A stretch of 64,000 bases of DNA. Source: Dipteris shenzhenensis. Taxonomy: Eukaryota; Polypodiophyta; Polypodiopsida; Gleicheniales. The number at the start of each line of letters is the position of its first letter. Within the stretch, counting starts at the first letter, position 1. The notes below the pieces were generated by a model. That model was not told where the DNA came from. It worked only from the letters and a program-made list of their open reading frames with translations, and did no database searches. The translations under genes and the position numbers were made by a program. This document shows, piece after piece, positions 1 through 12,400 of the stretch. Where the stretch lies: NCBI GenBank assembly GCA_047967505.1, contig CM106538.1. One strand, 5' to 3'.

Positions 1-1599
1 CTCCCACATCAGCATTTCTCACATGCATGTCACATGTCAATCAGCTTTCTCGTATGGCGTTTCAACTCCGATCGGTGAGTTTTGGCTTTGATTAAGGCGC
101 CTTGACCTTCGGTCAAAGCCCCTTCATTACGGTCAAGAGGGTTGACCTCGGTCAACCAGAGTATTTTCTATGTTATGAGAGCATGTTTGCTTGGTGGGGA
201 CGCCCACAGATTAGTCTAGAGTTTATTTTTGCATGCAAGCACTAACAATTAATGGGTGCCATGGTTGTGTGTTTCAATTCATTGTTGCAGGTACCAAGAG
301 GGGTTGAAAACCCAAAGCCTCATGGAGCTTAGCAAGCAATCAGGAGATACTCCATGTGACCAAGTGCTATGAAATTTCCAGAGTTGTCCTTTGAGGCATG
401 TAGCTAGGATTTCAGCTAGGATTATGACAAGTGGCATGTGGCCAAGTAAGTGAGAGCTGAGAGCTTTTGTAAAGGGAACTTCACGTATGAAGAGGAGCAG
501 CTTGTGAGCTGAGAGCTTTCTTTGTACTTTCTTTTACTGAAACACAATACCTTCGGGGGGGTCCAGCCTGTTTGGGTTCTGGGCCCTAATGTTGTGCCAA
601 GAGAGGGAGTGAGAGAGAGATTGAAGAGAGTTTTCAATTCCATCGTCTACATGAAGAGAGAGCTTCATTGCCCTTCGTTTTCACTATCCTATATGGAAAG
701 TTAGCGTTCGCAGTCATCTAGTGGCCAGGGAAATCTGGGAGGTGACGAAAGGTACGGAGCAGAAACGTGTCAATTTTGGATGCCACAAGGAAGATCTCAG
801 TTTCAGTAGATCCAAATAAGGTGAAAGAAAAATGAAAGAAAGAAAGTCAAAGGAGAGGAACTTGAGGAATGCAGTTGCTCTTTCCATAATATTCTGAATA
901 ACTATGGATTCGGTAATATGAGGTTGGAAGATTGTTACTAGCAACACTGCCTAGCACATTTGGAGATCCGGATGTATTGAGGCTTTAGACGGCACCTAAA
1001 TCCGCCCTACTCATACCATGGCTAGCATCTAGATAGATATTGCACATCTGGTCTATGATGTAGTGGCCTTGGTGGCCATTTGGTCTATGATGTAGGGGTC
1101 TTCAAGATTTGCTTTGGCCAAGAGAACGCTTTTTCTTAGAAAGTGGAGAGGCAATCCTTTCTTCTCTAAGTCACTTATTGGCCTGATGAGGCACTTTCAG
1201 CCACAGTCTTGGTTCCTTCAAGATTTGCATATCCTTATATATTTTCAATGGCACCTTACCACTTGTTTCTCATGCTCCATATGATGTATCTATGCCTTGA
1301 ATTCTGTGATCTTGGCTGTTCCTATCGTACATAATAGCAGTAATTTTAATGAAAAAATAAAAGTAGTAGAAGTCTTTCATACATAATAGAAGTCTTTTTG
1401 AAGAAAATTAAAAATAACACATAGGTTAGTTGGCTGCCCTTCAATGACTGCAAGCCTAGATGAGGAAGTAGCGGGAATCGAATCACACAATCAATCATGA
1501 GGAACATTGATGTGTGCCATTGTGGTTTGGGATATCCTATCCTCATCCATTTCCGCCATTCACAGTGGTTTTTTCTTTCTACTCTTATGATAGCCTGTT
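1..1599. other. AT-rich non-coding stretch, probably intron or TE-derived
   Basis: I see no convincing coding region here. If BCE2 continues to the left, this stretch lies inside its third intron. Short open frames on both strands lack recognisable domains. The only patterned part is the TTGAC cluster listed separately. Assignment to an intron is inference from the incomplete gene at 2841-4211. Confidence 0.3.
102..157. promoter_or_regulatory. Cluster of W-box cores (TTGACC / GGTCAA)
   Basis: Five copies of the TTGACC hexamer, in both orientations, lie within 56 bp (starts near 102, 111, 131, 142 and 150). TTGAC is the core of the WRKY-factor W-box. Such clusters occur in stress-responsive promoters and in some LTRs. 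No gene start or LTR boundary could be tied to it, so function is unproven and it may be an imperfect local repeat. Confidence 0.3.
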
Positions 1600-1601
1600 T
1601 C

Positions 1602-2040
1602 AGCAGCCTCTTTGTGCATTAAAGTCCCCTTCCATTATAATTTCATGATCTTTAGGGTATATGGCTATATCCTCTCCCAAATATATGAAGGGGTCCCCTC
1701 GTGAGATGTGATTGTTCTGTTTGTTGGACGCAAAACATGCTGTCAGGCAGATATTTCTCTCATTTGCTGCTATCTCCAGCCACATATTTTGAGGGTCCTC
1801 TTTTATGACCTAGATTGTGTTCTCCCACACTTTGCTAATGTAGCATGCTATTCCACCACAGCCCTGTCCCTTATGGGATATTTTTGTGTTCATTCGTTTT
1901 CTTGGAATCCTTGTACCTCTGGAATCTCGTGTCCTTCGTGCTCCCAGAATTCCAATATTAAGAGTATGTCAGTTTTCAGATATCTCCTCCTTCAAAGCTA
2001 GGGTCTTTACTAGAGACCATCCCCCTACATTCCAGATTTT
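1602..2040 (-). pseudogene. LINE endonuclease-domain remnant
   Basis: On the minus strand a run of codons starts with WNVGGW near 2040, continues with GQGCGGIACYISK, then MWLEIAANERNICL, and ends with IIMEGDFNA near 1618. This order matches the apurinic-type endonuclease of plant LINE retrotransposons (start WNxRG, middle GxGGxxxxV, end GDFN). At least two stops and no reverse transcriptase nearby show that it is a dead 5' fragment. It would sit in the presumed third intron of BCE2 and on the same strand. Confidence 0.6.
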
Positions 2041-2632
2041 GCTCCTGAGGGAGTCCTAAGGCTTTTAAGAAGGTACAATAGCAACCAATTTTTTCCACCC
2101 TAACAAGATTTTTCCATGGTATTGCAAAAGAATTCACTCGGAGTCTCATTTAAGCTCTACTTTCTGCTTTCTTCAGCCCCATGACCCTGAGATTGAGAGC
2201 TCTTTCTTTTATTTTCTTTCCCTCCTTAATGGATAATGCTATCTCATCTATTTGGAATTGACTAGCTCATCTAGCAACTGGGCAGTTGGGGGAGTGTCAG
2301 CTAGACATCACTGTCAGCCCACTCCTTTGATGGTAAGGAGACAGAGACTTCTGCAGATTTGGGATTCGAGCACCAGAGAGGAGTTAAGCCATGCAGCCAG
2401 TTTTTCATAACACTCTGGCGAAGTCGTCCCCAAGCTATGGTGATTTCACGGGCATTGTGCCAGTGGGGAGAGATCTCGCTGAGGGAGAGAGAGAGAGAGA
2501 TGACTATATTGGACGAGGGTACTCCGAGCTACATTTGCAGTTCGGACTAATTAGTGAGGTAAAGCTTCACACCACATGGTGGCTGTGTGGCCTTGTAAAA
2601 TATAAACAACTTTAGTATATATCTTCTATTAC

Positions 2633-2647
2633 GAAGAGAGAGAGAGA

Positions 2648-2678
<31 letters not shown>

Positions 2679-2681
2679 ATT
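2633..2681. repeat. GA/CG dinucleotide microsatellite
   Basis: An (AG)n run with a short central (CG)n block. A smaller GA run lies near 2490-2510. Both fall in the presumed BCE2 intron. Confidence 0.85.
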
Positions 2682-2840
2682 CTGTCAATGAAAGACCCAA
2701 AAAGTCACTACACCAACAAAAGTATGTTAGAGTGTGTTAAAAAATATGCACAGGGTGCCTATAAGACCACACTATAAGACCAAGCCACATCATCATTTTT
2801 GTCAAATAGAGATTCCTTGGGAAGAAACACAGCGACAAAC

Positions 2841-4211
2841 CTTGACAACATCCCCAGGGATGAAATTCAACCTTGAGACTCTCCCTTTGTAGCGACTGGT
2901 GATTTGGATGGTGGCTTTATCACTTTGAACAGAACACAAAGGCTGGAATTCGTCCACTTCATCACCCTGTAATAACATATACTGGGCTTTATTAAATCAC
3001 CCTAACGGTTCACAAAAGGTCTAGAGAAAGGAAACCAGATATCAAGTACAAGGAATGTTATGATTCACAACAACTTGGAAACTTGAATGTAAGAACACGT
3101 ATTGATAATTGCACACCTCTTTAACAAGCCAGGTCAGAAGCTCACAGTCTGCAATGCCCTCGCCTGTCTGGGCTAGTGGAACTTCAATTATCCCTCCCAA
3201 CTCCAATTTTGAAGCTTGTGAATGAAACATGGAAAACTTCGACTTTGGGTATCTTGAGTAGAAACACTGTTAACCAAACCATGTCAGTACTGTTGAACGT
3301 TAATGAAATGCAAAATTATTACACGCTCAACTAAAGCCACAAGCACTAATTAGAAAATGATTATCTACATCAGTTTGATGTCAACTCATGTATTTAAGTT
3401 CATTTTTGTTGTGACTGATGATGCAACAATATGCAGAACTATTCGTTTCAAAAGCCAGTTTTCTCTCTGGAACACAAACACGACGTCTTTACTCGGAGAT
3501 CCAGAGCTAAGGTCAGATTTGACCATCCCTTGTGTGGGGCTGGCCAGACAGTGGCCCCAGCCCATCCAATGGGCTCCTTCTGGAGAGCCACTTCAGAATC
3601 CTCATTAGAAGACGAGGGCAAACCTATTGGAGTCTTTTGTATATCCTAATTCTGTCCCCCCTTGGCATCTGGGTACTTGATTTTGTGCTTCAGCATTGTG
3701 CTTGCATCTCAAAGGAGAAGATTGAGTCTTGTAATTTAATCTTATGCTTTCACTTCTAGATTGGTGAATTCCCACACAGCAGATAAAGATTTCCAGCACA
3801 TAGTGGTGCCACGAACAATATCTCATGCCTTTCATGACACACCCATCAGAGTTGTATTTGAAACAAAATCCTTCCCATCAGAATTGATTTACACCACATT
3901 CTTCCATCTTGGTGCAACCCATTCATTGTTCAATTTTAGCTTAGAATGTGACTTACAACTTTTGAAGAGCCATAACATTGCAATGATCTGCCTGGTTTGG
4001 ATGCACTTTTTGAGAGCATTGGCAAATTTTCCACAATCTTTGCTTCTAATGCATTTTGAGAAAAGTTGGTGAATGTCCTGTCCAATTCGTCCCCTCCAGC
4101 CCACCTGCTCATGATCAATTTCAGACTCGGTAGTCCAGCAAATGAATCTGGAGCTCCCCAAGGTGTAAAGTGAGAATGGTTCAGTAGTTTCTGCGCCACA
4201 CATCTCTTCAT
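2841..4211 (-). CDS. BCE2: Branched-chain 2-oxoacid dehydrogenase E2 (dihydrolipoyl acyltransferase), exons 1-3, 5' partial gene
   Basis: Three exons on the minus strand: 4211-3957 (85 codons), 3266-3117 (50 codons) and 2966-2841 (42 codons). Each is a whole number of codons, and the introns show GTAAGT, GTGTGC and GTTTGT donors and CAG acceptors, so all junctions are phase 0. Exon 1 starts MKRCVAQKLLNHS, basic and free of acidic residues, as expected for a mitochondrial presequence. A second in-frame Met (LIMSRWAGG) is an alternative start. Exons 2-3 hold the lipoyl domain: EVPLAQTGEGIADCELL, then GDEVDEFQPL, the lipoyl-lysine motif QSDKAT, and SRYKGRV. In this family lipoate on that Lys carries branched acyl groups to CoA in the mitochondrial matrix. 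The linker, E3-binding and catalytic domains are missing here. Either the third intron is long and the gene leaves the window on the left, or the copy is truncated. No stop or frameshift breaks the visible exons. Confidence 0.8.
3267..3956 (-). other. BCE2 intron 1
   Basis: The 690-bp intron runs from donor GTAAGT (plus 3951-3956) to an AACAG acceptor at 3267. Intron 2 is 2967-3116 (150 bp). Intron 3 begins at 2840 and no exon 4 was found between there and base 1. Confidence 0.7.
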
Positions 4212-5582
4212 GTTTCTTCCTTTAGGTGTATTTATAAATTTGCTCGTCTCAAAATCGCCCCAGAGCCTTTTTGAGCTGCAAGAAGAGGTTAGAGATGTTT
4301 ATTACACAAGTAAAGGTCAAAACCGTCTTGCAATTTTTCATACAGACCCATAACGTATGAACATTGCAGCACAACACCTCAAGGTTCTTTCATTAGCTCT
4401 GCTTTGAAACAAAGCCGCATTCCACTTTGATGTGATGACGAGTGAACTAAATAATGTAAAATGTGGACGCACTATCTTGGACAACGTTGATTGCCCTCAT
4501 ACGTCTATGTGTGAGAATTAAATTTGTAACTTGCTTTCCCACGTACAAAATCATGTACCCATTGTTAAAGTTTAAACTTGCAATGTTTACCGCAGCAGTA
4601 TTAGTGTTATAATTTGCTGAGTTTTCAAAAGGGACGATAACGCATAAAAAGTTGTAACGACGATTACCATCTCTAAAAAACAGAAGTATCATTGCATTGG
4701 GTGAGCATTCCAATAGATGCTAACTCTGCCCATAACAGAATCAGGGTGCGTTCGCTCAACAGAGCATCGTAAAGGCAATACATAATCTACTAAGTCAGAG
4801 TCACACCAGACTGAAGTGGGGCATTGAGCACTGTAAGAGTAGTAAATTATCCACCTGATCAGAGTTGCAAGGTCTAATGTAGATGCCGGAATTGCATGGA
4901 AACAGGCCTGGCACTACTAAAATGGGGAATGGGCATGGGGCATGCCATATCACACATTTGCTCATCAAATTCAATTGCAATCCAATTTGCTTATGGAATA
5001 ATTAAATTTGGCGTGCCGTAACCAAACATTCTCTCGACATGTGTCAAGTGTTTAGGGGACATCCCCGGTCTCGAGTTCCCATCTTTTGAAGAATAATAGG
5101 AGGAGCGCATTCCCCAACCCTGAAAAGGCGTTTGATGTCAGTGAAGAAAGAGCTCCTCTGATAAGTCATCACTGAGTCTGATGGTCAAAGAACGATGCAA
5201 CAATACCTCGATCAAGCTCAAGCTAAAAAGAGCGAATTAAGAAAAGACGTTTTTCGGGCAGGTGGTGGTATGGCACTGCTTCAAGATATGCAAAGCCGCA
5301 ACCAATGGTCCTAGGTTGCATAGAAGAACTGCCTTAGCGATATAAAGGCAAGCAATAATCGACGGGTTGGAATTCAGCTCGATGGATGAGCAGAGTAAAA
5401 ACTAAAAAGCGACATTTTTTCGTCAAAGTGGACGTTACGTCATCAATTGAAGCTAAATTCAAAGTGAGAGCTGCGATGGTTTTCTAACATAGGGAAAATA
5501 ACAAGTTTATGGTTTTTATTCAGGCCATAGGGAATACAATTAGTTTTAGGGTTTTCTCACAAATGAAAAATAATCTGTTATA
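4212..5582. other. Upstream region of BCE2; no gene seen
   Basis: A TATAAAT motif lies on the minus strand at about 4231-4240, only ~25 bp before the first ATG. If it is the real TATA box, translation may begin at the second in-frame Met. Small open frames here show no domain. Nothing else is supported. Confidence 0.4.
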
Positions 5583-5659
5583 CACTACTACACATGGCCT
5601 TGTTGCAACGATTAAGCATCAACATTTAGCACGTGTGGTGCACTAATTGTCTCGGTATG

Positions 5660-5835
5660 TATGGAGGGAGTAAAAGGGTGGGTATATACTGACCTTTACC
5701 AAACCTGTGAATGGTCGGTATATATCGAACTTTTACAAAAGTGTAAAAGGTCGGTATATATCGACTCTGAGACGCGCTTTCCTATACCAACGTTTTACAG
5801 AGAGTGTTTTTCCCCATACTGACCTTTAAAGAGTG
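5660..5835. repeat. Subterminal repeats of the CACTA element
   Basis: Related copies of GGTATATACTGACC and GGTCGGTATATATCGA appear four or five times, direct and inverted, with ACTTTTACA/TGTAAAAGG between two of them. In CACTA elements such repeats bind the element's own regulatory protein. Confidence 0.55.
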
Positions 5836-6099
5836 TTTCCCAATGACAAAAAAAATTTCTTTTCATGCATGTTTGATCCTTTAAAAGAATAAAAATACAA
5901 GAGCATGTACATCAAGTTTGAAGCTCATATATTCATGTCCAAGTTTGAGATTTAAAAAATCAATCAAGAGCATTTACATCAATGGCTTCATCCTAAGCCA
6001 AGTCCTGCATGCCAAACAAGTCTATCTCCAACTCTATACCAAGTTAATCTCCTATATCATCATCGTACTCTGGCATCGTATGCTCACCTAAGACTATAT

Positions 6100-8943
6100 C
6101 TTGTAATTCCCCCTCTTCAATAAAATCGGGTGATTGTTAATCGTCATCTTCTTCCCTCAATATCGTGATATGCATCTTCCTCCCGTACGATGTCATTATG
6201 TGCATCTTCCTCTTGGCTCATATTGTGATCTTCATATTCCTCACTAGATCCATCTAGATCAATTGGATCTGGCATTGGTAGTGGCATTTCCATATCCACA
6301 TCTCTATCTTCAAAAATTTATCTACTTCATGGTGGTGCAACTTGGATCACGTACCACAATCTTGGATCGGAACAATCCAGATGAAAAGCCACCTATATTG
6401 AAGATGGGTGTCAAATGCCATCAATTATATGAATTTATGCTTAAGTACATGTACCAATTGATCTTTAAAAATGAAATCTTTCAATTAATTAAATCATTAG
6501 TATGGACCTGCTCACAATGCTCGGGAAGGATAAAAGTATCACTTTCATCAGTCCAGATATTGGTGGAGTCTATCGCAAAGATTCCACTACTGTCTTTCCT
6601 CACTGTAGCATGGGGACCACTATAAATAGTTCTAAACCATTTTACATCAAGAATGAAAATACTAAATCGTCTAAAATCAATTTTATAGATTTTGCATATG
6701 GTCCCACAATAATTTAACTGTGAGGAGAGAAGATTAGTATCTGAAGCACTTGATCGGCTATCTTGTGTAAAGTTAGCCATGACTCCACAATCATATGTGA
6801 CTCTCTTTGAATCGATGCATTCCACGTGAAAATGTCATCCATATGACCATAATGCACTGTACTTTTTGTATTGCAAAAGAGCATCATTAAAACAATGAGT
6901 ATGCATCTATTTTATAGCGTATATTGCCACAAATAACTTAATTATGTCAAGAGGTAAGAAACTTACATGCATCATACATCCAGATGATAACTCTCGCTCG
7001 CGCTCAATTATTGTCTCTCCATCGTGTTCGACTTTACGTAGAGCCAGTTGTAGCCAATCAAGTGACATGTGAGTGGGAAGAAGGGTGAGATCCCATGGAT
7101 ATGGTTGCACTCGCTTATGCATGACTTTGCTCCTTGCTATTGAGGATACAAAACTTATTGAATTTCTCCATTTTCTCTTTGCTCATCTTTCTTTCAATCC
7201 CTTTTCCTTGGGGAACCTCGCCAAACGATGAGATCATCATCCTTGTTATGCCAAGCCTATGGCATATCAGGATCTATGGATGCAAGAAACTTCGTGATAT
7301 ATACTAATGACTCGTGCACAAGCCATCCCTATGCCATGCTTACTTCCGATGTTTCTCTCTGCCTTACAAATCCCTTCAAAGTTCTCATAAATTGCTCGAG
7401 AAAACACATCCACCGACTATGAATGGTACCATACCTACAATGGCCACCTCATCAACTATGTGCACAAGCAAGTGCACTTGAGTCATCATAATGCTCGAGG
7501 GAAAGTGCTTCTCAAGCAAGCATACAACTTTGATGGAGTCCACCCTAGCCTTCTCGATGCTCGATATGGAGATCTCTTTTTGAGATATCCACCTATTTCA
7601 CGTGCCCATGTAAGATTCATAATCTTTCTACAGATTATTCAACTTAAGTTGAAGAAAATGTAATCAATGTGAGTTGATAGTAAGCATACCTCACAATACC
7701 ACTGATCTTTAATATAGCATTTCTAGCATCTTCTTGTAAGCACCCTTTCACTATAATTGGGAGGATGAACTATCCAAGCAAGCAACAAAGAAGTCATGTC
7801 AATAATATAGCATAATCATAATTACACTAATGCATCATGATTATTGGTACACTAATCCTACAGCCTTGTAAGACCTTCTTCCAATCATGGGACTTGAGCC
7901 CACTAAGCTTATTGTCCTTTGAAAATGCTCCTTTCAAGCAACTCATGTACCCTATCAGTGTTTGAAAAGAGGCAATGTCTGCCTTGACCGGTGCCTCCTC
8001 TCTCTTAGAGAGAATCCATGTTGCTTTCAAGAGGACAACTTTACGACCACGACTTGGGGCAAAAAACGAGGCATCCTATCCATAGCGTGCAAGTCTTCTT
8101 GCACTCCTCTCAAGTATTTGTCACCAACCAAGTGTGCCCAAATAATAGCCCCCACATTCTTGAAGATATGCATGGGATCAAAGAGATGATTGATTTGTAA
8201 CTGACCCCAATAAGGAACCTCTTGAAATATGGATAGCCTCTTTATACCAGGAGTTCACGTGTGAGATGGTCCAGTGGAAGGTATCGAGCATGACCTTCAT
8301 AAACCATTTTTCTCATGTGTTTGAAGTGTCATGCAAGAGCACTCAAACCCTTCCCACAAATAGGACAAGCATGGTACCCACTTATTGCAAGTCCTGCATG
8401 CATGCATGAATGTGTTAGTATAAGACATGCACTAGAAAGAGAGTCATAAAAGTATCATTATACATGTAAAGACACAACCACGTACCTACACACTATTCAT
8501 ATCTTGGGTAGTCATGCATGGTCCACATCAAGATTCCCTTGACCAAAATGTCATTGGTATGTTTAGGAGCTTCGGAAAGATCAAAGACATGTATGCCTCT
8601 CCATAAGATCTATAACTCCTCTATCAAAGGTGCGATGTACACATCCATATTTTTGGCCTTGTACTTCCCTGGCACAAGTAGTGCAAGCATGAGGTGTCCC
8701 TTCTTTATTGTTAGCCATGGTGGGATATTGTAATTCACCAAGACTTTAGGCCATGTTGACTAAGATGTCGAGCGTAACCCAAAAGGGTTCACGCCGTCCA
8801 TGGCAAGCTCAAGATGTAAGTTGCATGGCTCCCTCACAAAGTCCGGCCAATGATTGTCTATGTGCTTTCAAGCAGCACAATCTACAAGAATCCTCAATGT
8901 GTTATCAGTGGACCGATGTGTAGTAAGCCAAGTCATCAACTCC
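6100..8943 (-). pseudogene. CACTA tnp2-type transposase (Transposase_21, DUF4218, DUF4216), broken
   Basis: Read on the minus strand from 8940: MTWLTTHRSTDN, then LELAMDGVNPFGLRSTS, STWPKVLVNYNIPPWL, LLVPGKYKAKNMDVYIAPL and GILMWTMHDYPRY, followed by YHACPICGKG and YEGHARYLPLDH. This is the diagnostic order of Transposase_21. Near 8170-7860 come NHLFDPMHIFKNVGAIIW and KLSGLKSHDWKKVLQ, and near 7650-7400 HFPSSIMMTQVHLLVHIVDE (DUF4218). At 6760-6510, DVKWFRT and FAIDSTNIWTDESDTFILP match DUF4216. An acidic tail (EEDAHNDI repeats) ends it near 6130. The enzyme would cut at the CACTA ends. Many stops and frameshifts make it a pseudogene, and the N-terminal third is missing. Confidence 0.85.
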
Positions 8944-9468
8944 CACTACTAGAAAATAAGGTAGAAATGGCAAAAGGAAATGGCACCCAAACTTTATTTT
9001 TGCCATTTCTTATGTATGAAATGGCAACCATTTCTCAAAGTGCCATTTATTCATTAAAAATGTCAGTAGGAAATGGCAACTAGTTCTTGAGTTGCCATTT
9101 CTTAGGAAGAAATGGCAACATTTTCCTAAGAAGAAAAAGCAATAGGAAATGTCAATATTTCTTGATAATAAATGGCAACCCAAAATGGCAATCAATTTTT
9201 TATTGCCATTTTTAAGGTTGAAATGGCAACACAAAATGGCAGACATTTTTTATAGACATTTATTAGGAAGAAATGGCAACACAAAATGGCAATGAGCTAT
9301 CGATTGCCATTTCTTATGTAGAAATGGCAACATAAAATGGCATACATTCTTGATTGACATTTCTTAGGAACAAATGGTAGCACAAAATGGCAGTGAGTTC
9401 TTGATTGCCATTTCTTGGTAGTAGAAAATTGAAACCTTTTCTTAATTGCCATCTCTTTGATAGAAGTG
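8944..9468. mobile_element. Small CACTA-like non-autonomous element made of ~50-bp hairpin repeats
   Basis: It starts CACTACTAGAAAATAAGG at 8944. The inverse complement of its right end reads CACTTCTATCAAAGAG, followed on both sides by ATGGCAA, so the ends resemble imperfect CACTA terminal inverted repeats. Inside are about eight units spaced roughly 50 bp (near 9002, 9091, 9150, 9202, 9254, 9303, 9353, 9403). Each centres on a palindrome such as GTTGCCATTTCTT with AAGAAATGGCAAC. It interrupts or abuts the tnp2 pseudogene. No 3-bp target duplication was found, so element status is probable, not proven. Confidence 0.5.
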
Positions 9469-9479
9469 GAGATAAACTA

Positions 9480-12400
9480 AGAGGTTGCATGGCCATATGA
9501 TACTTTACCATTCTATGATGATCTACAAATGTGAATTGCACCTATGCACCATGCACGTGTACAAATGGGAAAATTTGCATGCCCACCCACCCAAATTATC
9601 TCCAATTTATATGAAAATTTGCAAGCATATGAAACCTACTCAAATTACCACTATCTACAAGTTGTTACATGGCCATCTCACACTTAAGCATTCCCCGATG
9701 GTCCATATGCAAATTTAATACACTTAGCATCATGCATGTGACCAAATAGTGCATTTCGCATGCCCATCCACATAGATTTTCCCAATTCATCATGAAATTA
9801 TGCAAGGACATGAAAATTATTCTAGTAGACATCCTTGAAAGTTTACATGGCCATATAATGCTTTGGACATTCCATGATGGTCCACAAATGTGATTTGCAC
9901 ACCTACGCACCATGCATGTGCAGACATGGGGAGTTTTGGATGGACATGAAACTTACTCTAATTGACAATCTCACACTTGATAATTCCATGTTGGTCCACA
10001 CATGCAAATTTTCATGCACCTAGGCACAATACATGTGCACAAATAAGGAATTTTGCATGCCCATTGACCCGGATGTTTCCAAATCAATAGGAAACGTTGC
10101 AAGCACATAAAACCTACTCTAACTAACATATGTGCATGGTTGCATGCCTATCTGACACTTGACCATTCACATTGCATGTATGCACCATCGTGCATGTGCA
10201 CAATTAGAAACTTTTACATGCCCCCATCAACCCAAGTGTTTCTTGATTGACATGAAACTATGAAACAACATGAAACATACTTAATTTAACACGTGCAAAG
10301 TTTCATGGCAATATGACACTTGACCATTGAATGACATCCACACTTGTGAATTTCATGAACCTATGCACCATGCATGTGCACAAATGGGAAATTTTGCATT
10401 CCCCAACCACTGAGATGTTTTTTAACTGATATGAAACTTTACTAGGACATGAAGCCTGCTCTAATCAACACACAAATTTCATGCACCTATGGACCATGCA
10501 TGTGCACCAGTGGGAAAATTTGCATGCCCATCAACCCAAATGTTTCTCGATCAACACAACACTTTGTGTGGACATGCAAATTACTCTTATTAACATTGGT
10601 GCAGGGTCGTATGGCCATTTGACACTTGACCATTCCATGATGGTCCACACATGCCAATTTCATGCACCTATGCACCATGCATGTGCACAAATGGGGAATT
10701 ATGCATGCCCATCCTTCCAAATGTTGTTATATGAATATAAAACCTTATGAGGAAATGAAACTTACTATAATTAACACACGTAAAAAGTTGCATAACCGTC
10801 TATTACTTGACGATTCCATGATGGTCCACACATGTGATTGCCATGCATGTGCGCACCACCCATGTGCAAAAATTGGGGAATTGCACATGCCCACCAACCT
10901 AAATGTTTCTTGATTGACATGCAACTTTGAGAGGACATGAAACTTACTCCATTTAACACCCACGCATGGTCACATGGCCATCTGACATATGACCATTCCA
11001 TGATGGTTGAGAGATGCAAATTTCATGCACTATGGGGAATTTTGTATGCCCACCCATTCGAATGTTCTTTAATTGATATGAAACTTTGTGAGGACATGAA
11101 ATCTACTCTAAATCCTAGATGTGCAAAGTTGATGGCCATCTAACTCTTGAGCATTCCATGATGGTCCATAGATGTGAATTTCATGCACTCATGCAGCATG
11201 CATATGCACAAATGGGAAACTTTATAAGGACATGAAAACTACTTTAACAAACACCCATGTAAACATGTGACACTTTGGACATTCCATAATGGTCCACATA
11301 TGCAAGTTTCATGCATGCACGCACCATGGATGTGCATAAATCCGGAGTTTACATGCCCATCAACCTAGATGTTCCTTGATTGATCCAAATATTTGCATAG
11401 AAAAGAAATTTTCTCTAATTAAAACGCTTGCAAACTTGCACAATTGTCTGACAGTTGTCCATTCCATGATGTCCACACGTGATTTTTATGCACCCATGCA
11501 CCATGTAGGTGCAAAAATGGGGAATTTTGCATTCCTACTCACACAATGTTTTCTAATCAATATGAGACTTTGCAAAGACATGAAAGCTACTATTATTAAT
11601 AATAATGCAAAGTTGCATGGCCATTTGACTCTTCACCACTCCATGATGGTCCACATATGAAAATTCCATCCATCCATGCACCATGGATGTGCAAATGGGA
11701 GATTTTGCATTCCCATCTACCTAGATGTTTATGGATGAACAAAAAACATTGCAAAGACATGAATATTACTATAATTATGACCCTTGCAAGGTTGCATGCC
11801 CATCTCACACTTGACCATTCCATGATGATCCAAATGTGTAAATTTCATTCACCTACGCACCATGCATGTGCACAAATGGAAAATTTTGCATGACCACCTA
11901 GCCAAAGGTTCCCCTATCGATATGAAAATTTTCATAGACATAAATCTTACACTTGTGTGAAGTTGCATGTCCATTTCACACTTGTGCATTCTCTTATGGT
12001 CCATAGATGCAAATTTCATGCACCTATGCACCATGCATGTGCCCAAATTTGGGAATTTCGCATGCCCATCCACAGAAGTTTTCCCATGTCAGCATGAAAC
12101 TATGCAAGGACATGAAAATCTAATAAACACCTGTGAAAAGTTACATGGCCATAGGATGCTTTGTTCATTCTCCATGATGGTTTACAAATGCAAATTTCAT
12201 GCACCTACACACCATGCATGTGAAGACATGGAGATTTTTTGCATGCCTAATGACCTAGACGTGATACAAAACTTTGTGAGAACATGAAGCTTCCTCTGAT
12301 TGACACCCATGCAAAGTTGCATGACCATATTCCTATGCACAATACATGCGTAGAAACGGGAAATTTTGCACGCCCATCGTCTCAGATGTTTCCAAATTCA

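Larger units (their letters stand above)
5583..8943 (-). mobile_element. Decayed CACTA (En/Spm) DNA transposon, truncated on the right
   Basis: The left edge begins CACTACTACACATGG at 5583, the hallmark CACTA terminus. Just inside, at 5665-5830, a motif of the form GGTCGGTATATATCGA recurs in both orientations with CTTTTAC spacers, as in CACTA subterminal repeats. The rest is a tnp2-type transposase on the minus strand. The coding region is cut at 8943 by another CACTA-like terminus and its N-terminal part is not found to the right, so the right end is lost. The left terminus is an inference; the transposase identity is firm. Confidence 0.75.

Noticed and set aside
4447-4713. 88-codon frame upstream of BCE2
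   Set aside because: No domain, no supporting signals, AT-rich context.
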